Assembly (NCBI GenBank): GCA_023387555.1 | Contig: JAEWHY010000235.1 | Coordinates: 1-5,379 of the forward strand | Length of the DNA stretch: 5,379 nt | Source: Pseudomonadota bacterium | GTDB lineage: Bacteria; Pseudomonadota; Alphaproteobacteria; Rhizobiales; Xanthobacteraceae | Direction of reading: 5' to 3' | In this document: piece after piece, positions 4,731 through 5,379 of the stretch | Position numbering within the stretch: the stretch's first letter is position 1 | Layout: each line of letters begins with the position of its first letter | The notes under the pieces: generated by a model | Seen by the model: the letters and a program-made list of their open reading frames with translations, nothing else | The model's database searches: none | Told to the model about the DNA's origin: nothing | Program-made: the position numbers and the translations under genes

Positions 4731-5379
4731 GCCGGATCGTGGTCTCGATGGCGTCGTTGCCAGCGACAGCGGTCAGTCTGATCGCGGCGCCTTTCGCCGT
4801 CGCTCCGGGCGGCAGCCCGTCGAGCGCAAAGGCAAAGCGCTGCAGTCCGGCGGGCGCGCCCTCGATCTTCTCCGGGACTGGCAGCGCCCAATCCGGCGTC
4901 GGACCCTCGGCGAAGACGACCGCCGGATCACTGCCGGGCGCCGCGATGTCGACCAGCACCCGTGCGGGCTTCACGCTGTCATCGTGGCGAACCGCCTTGA
5001 CCGACAGCGCAGCGTCGGTCCCGAGCGGCAGGGCGCGCGGCACGGTCTTCTCCGCCGCCGCGATCGCAGCCTCGGCAGTGCCGCCGGCCTTGATGGTCAA
5101 TTCCGCCTTGGCATGAACCGGAATGCAGACCTTCTCGCAGATCGCGTAATCGAGCACGAGCCGGAGCACGACCGGCTGGGTGGTATCCTTCGGCTCGATG
5201 GTGAGCGGAAACAGCACGGACTTGCGATAACCGATGATCACGCCATCGGCTTCGGCGAAGCGTTCCGGCGCCGGCCATGCCACCTGCACCGCCTTCACAT
5301 TTTCAGAGTTCTTGAAATCGAAGTGCGGCGGAATACCGGAGTCGCCCGGATAGCGCCAATAGGTCTTCCAGCCGGGAGC
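4723..5379 (-). CDS. Stand-alone DsbD N-terminal-domain-like (ScsB/nDsbD type) protein, 5' end beyond window
   Basis: The 218 residues in the window read open to the right edge, so the N-terminus, with any signal peptide, is missing. The first part, GWKTYWRYPGDSGIPPHFDF (3-22), followed by WPAPERF (35-41), GYRKSVLFPL (50-59) and LDYAICEKVCIPVHA (76-90), matches the N-terminal periplasmic domain of DsbD/ScsB thiol-disulfide reductases. That immunoglobulin-like domain passes electrons from the membrane domain to periplasmic partners. The redox pair would be Cys81 and Cys85, spaced CX3C, against CX5C in E. coli DsbD. The remaining 130 residues look like a second beta-rich domain, and the gene stops without any membrane segments, so the electron-donating membrane partner must be encoded elsewhere. 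The in-frame GTG at 5296-5298 is not taken as start because family sequence continues upstream of it. Periplasmic location is inferred from the family. Confidence 0.8.
   Translation of the reverse strand, partial: APGWKTYWRYPGDSGIPPHFDFKNSENVKAVQVAWPAPERFAEADGVIIGYRKSVLFPLTIEPKDTTQPVVLRLVLDYAICEKVCIPVHAKAELTIKAGGTAEAAIAAAEKTVPRALPLGTDAALSVKAVRHDDSVKPARVLVDIAAPGSDPAVVFAEGPTPDWALPVPEKIEGAPAGLQRFAFALDGLPPGATAKGAAIRLTAVAGNDAIETTIRLD

Overview
The window is high-GC chromosomal DNA of an alphaproteobacterium. The best fit is a member of the Bradyrhizobium / Rhodopseudomonas / Nitrobacter group (order Hyphomicrobiales). This rests on a DUF1013/TrcR protein, a gene family typical of alphaproteobacteria, on the ispH-thrB-rnhA gene order, and on recall of close relatives of these proteins. 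No database search was possible.

Layout: positions 1-105 hold no gene I can support, only a perfect 11-bp hairpin behind the first gene. A leftward pair follows: a small lipoprotein gene (948-1391) and trcR (106-822). Between them lies a good sigma70-type promoter with an inverted repeat in its spacer. From a divergent promoter region (1392-1516) a tight rightward cluster runs: ispH (isoprenoid precursor synthesis), thrB (homoserine kinase of the APH-like type) and rnhA (ribonuclease HI). A convergent gap (3966-4149) carries hairpins and what looks like a decayed intergenic palindromic repeat. The last block is leftward again: a type II/Prx5-like peroxiredoxin (4150-4632), preceded by a secreted-type DsbD N-terminal-like protein (4723 to beyond the window end).

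How the genes relate: ispH, thrB and rnhA are housekeeping genes of unrelated pathways, packed closely enough to be one transcript. The peroxiredoxin and the DsbD-like domain protein are both thiol-redox proteins, one predicted cytoplasmic and one predicted periplasmic, and may be co-transcribed, although a candidate promoter separates them. TrcR is a DUF1013 regulator which in Caulobacter works with RNA polymerase in cell-cycle gene control.

I see no mobile element, CRISPR array, RNA gene or convincing new multi-gene system. The most useful leads are the dyad inside the trcR promoter, the two-fold internal repeat in TrcR, the unusual cysteine arrangement of the peroxiredoxin, the stand-alone CX3C nDsbD-like protein, and the palindromic remnant at 4037-4084.
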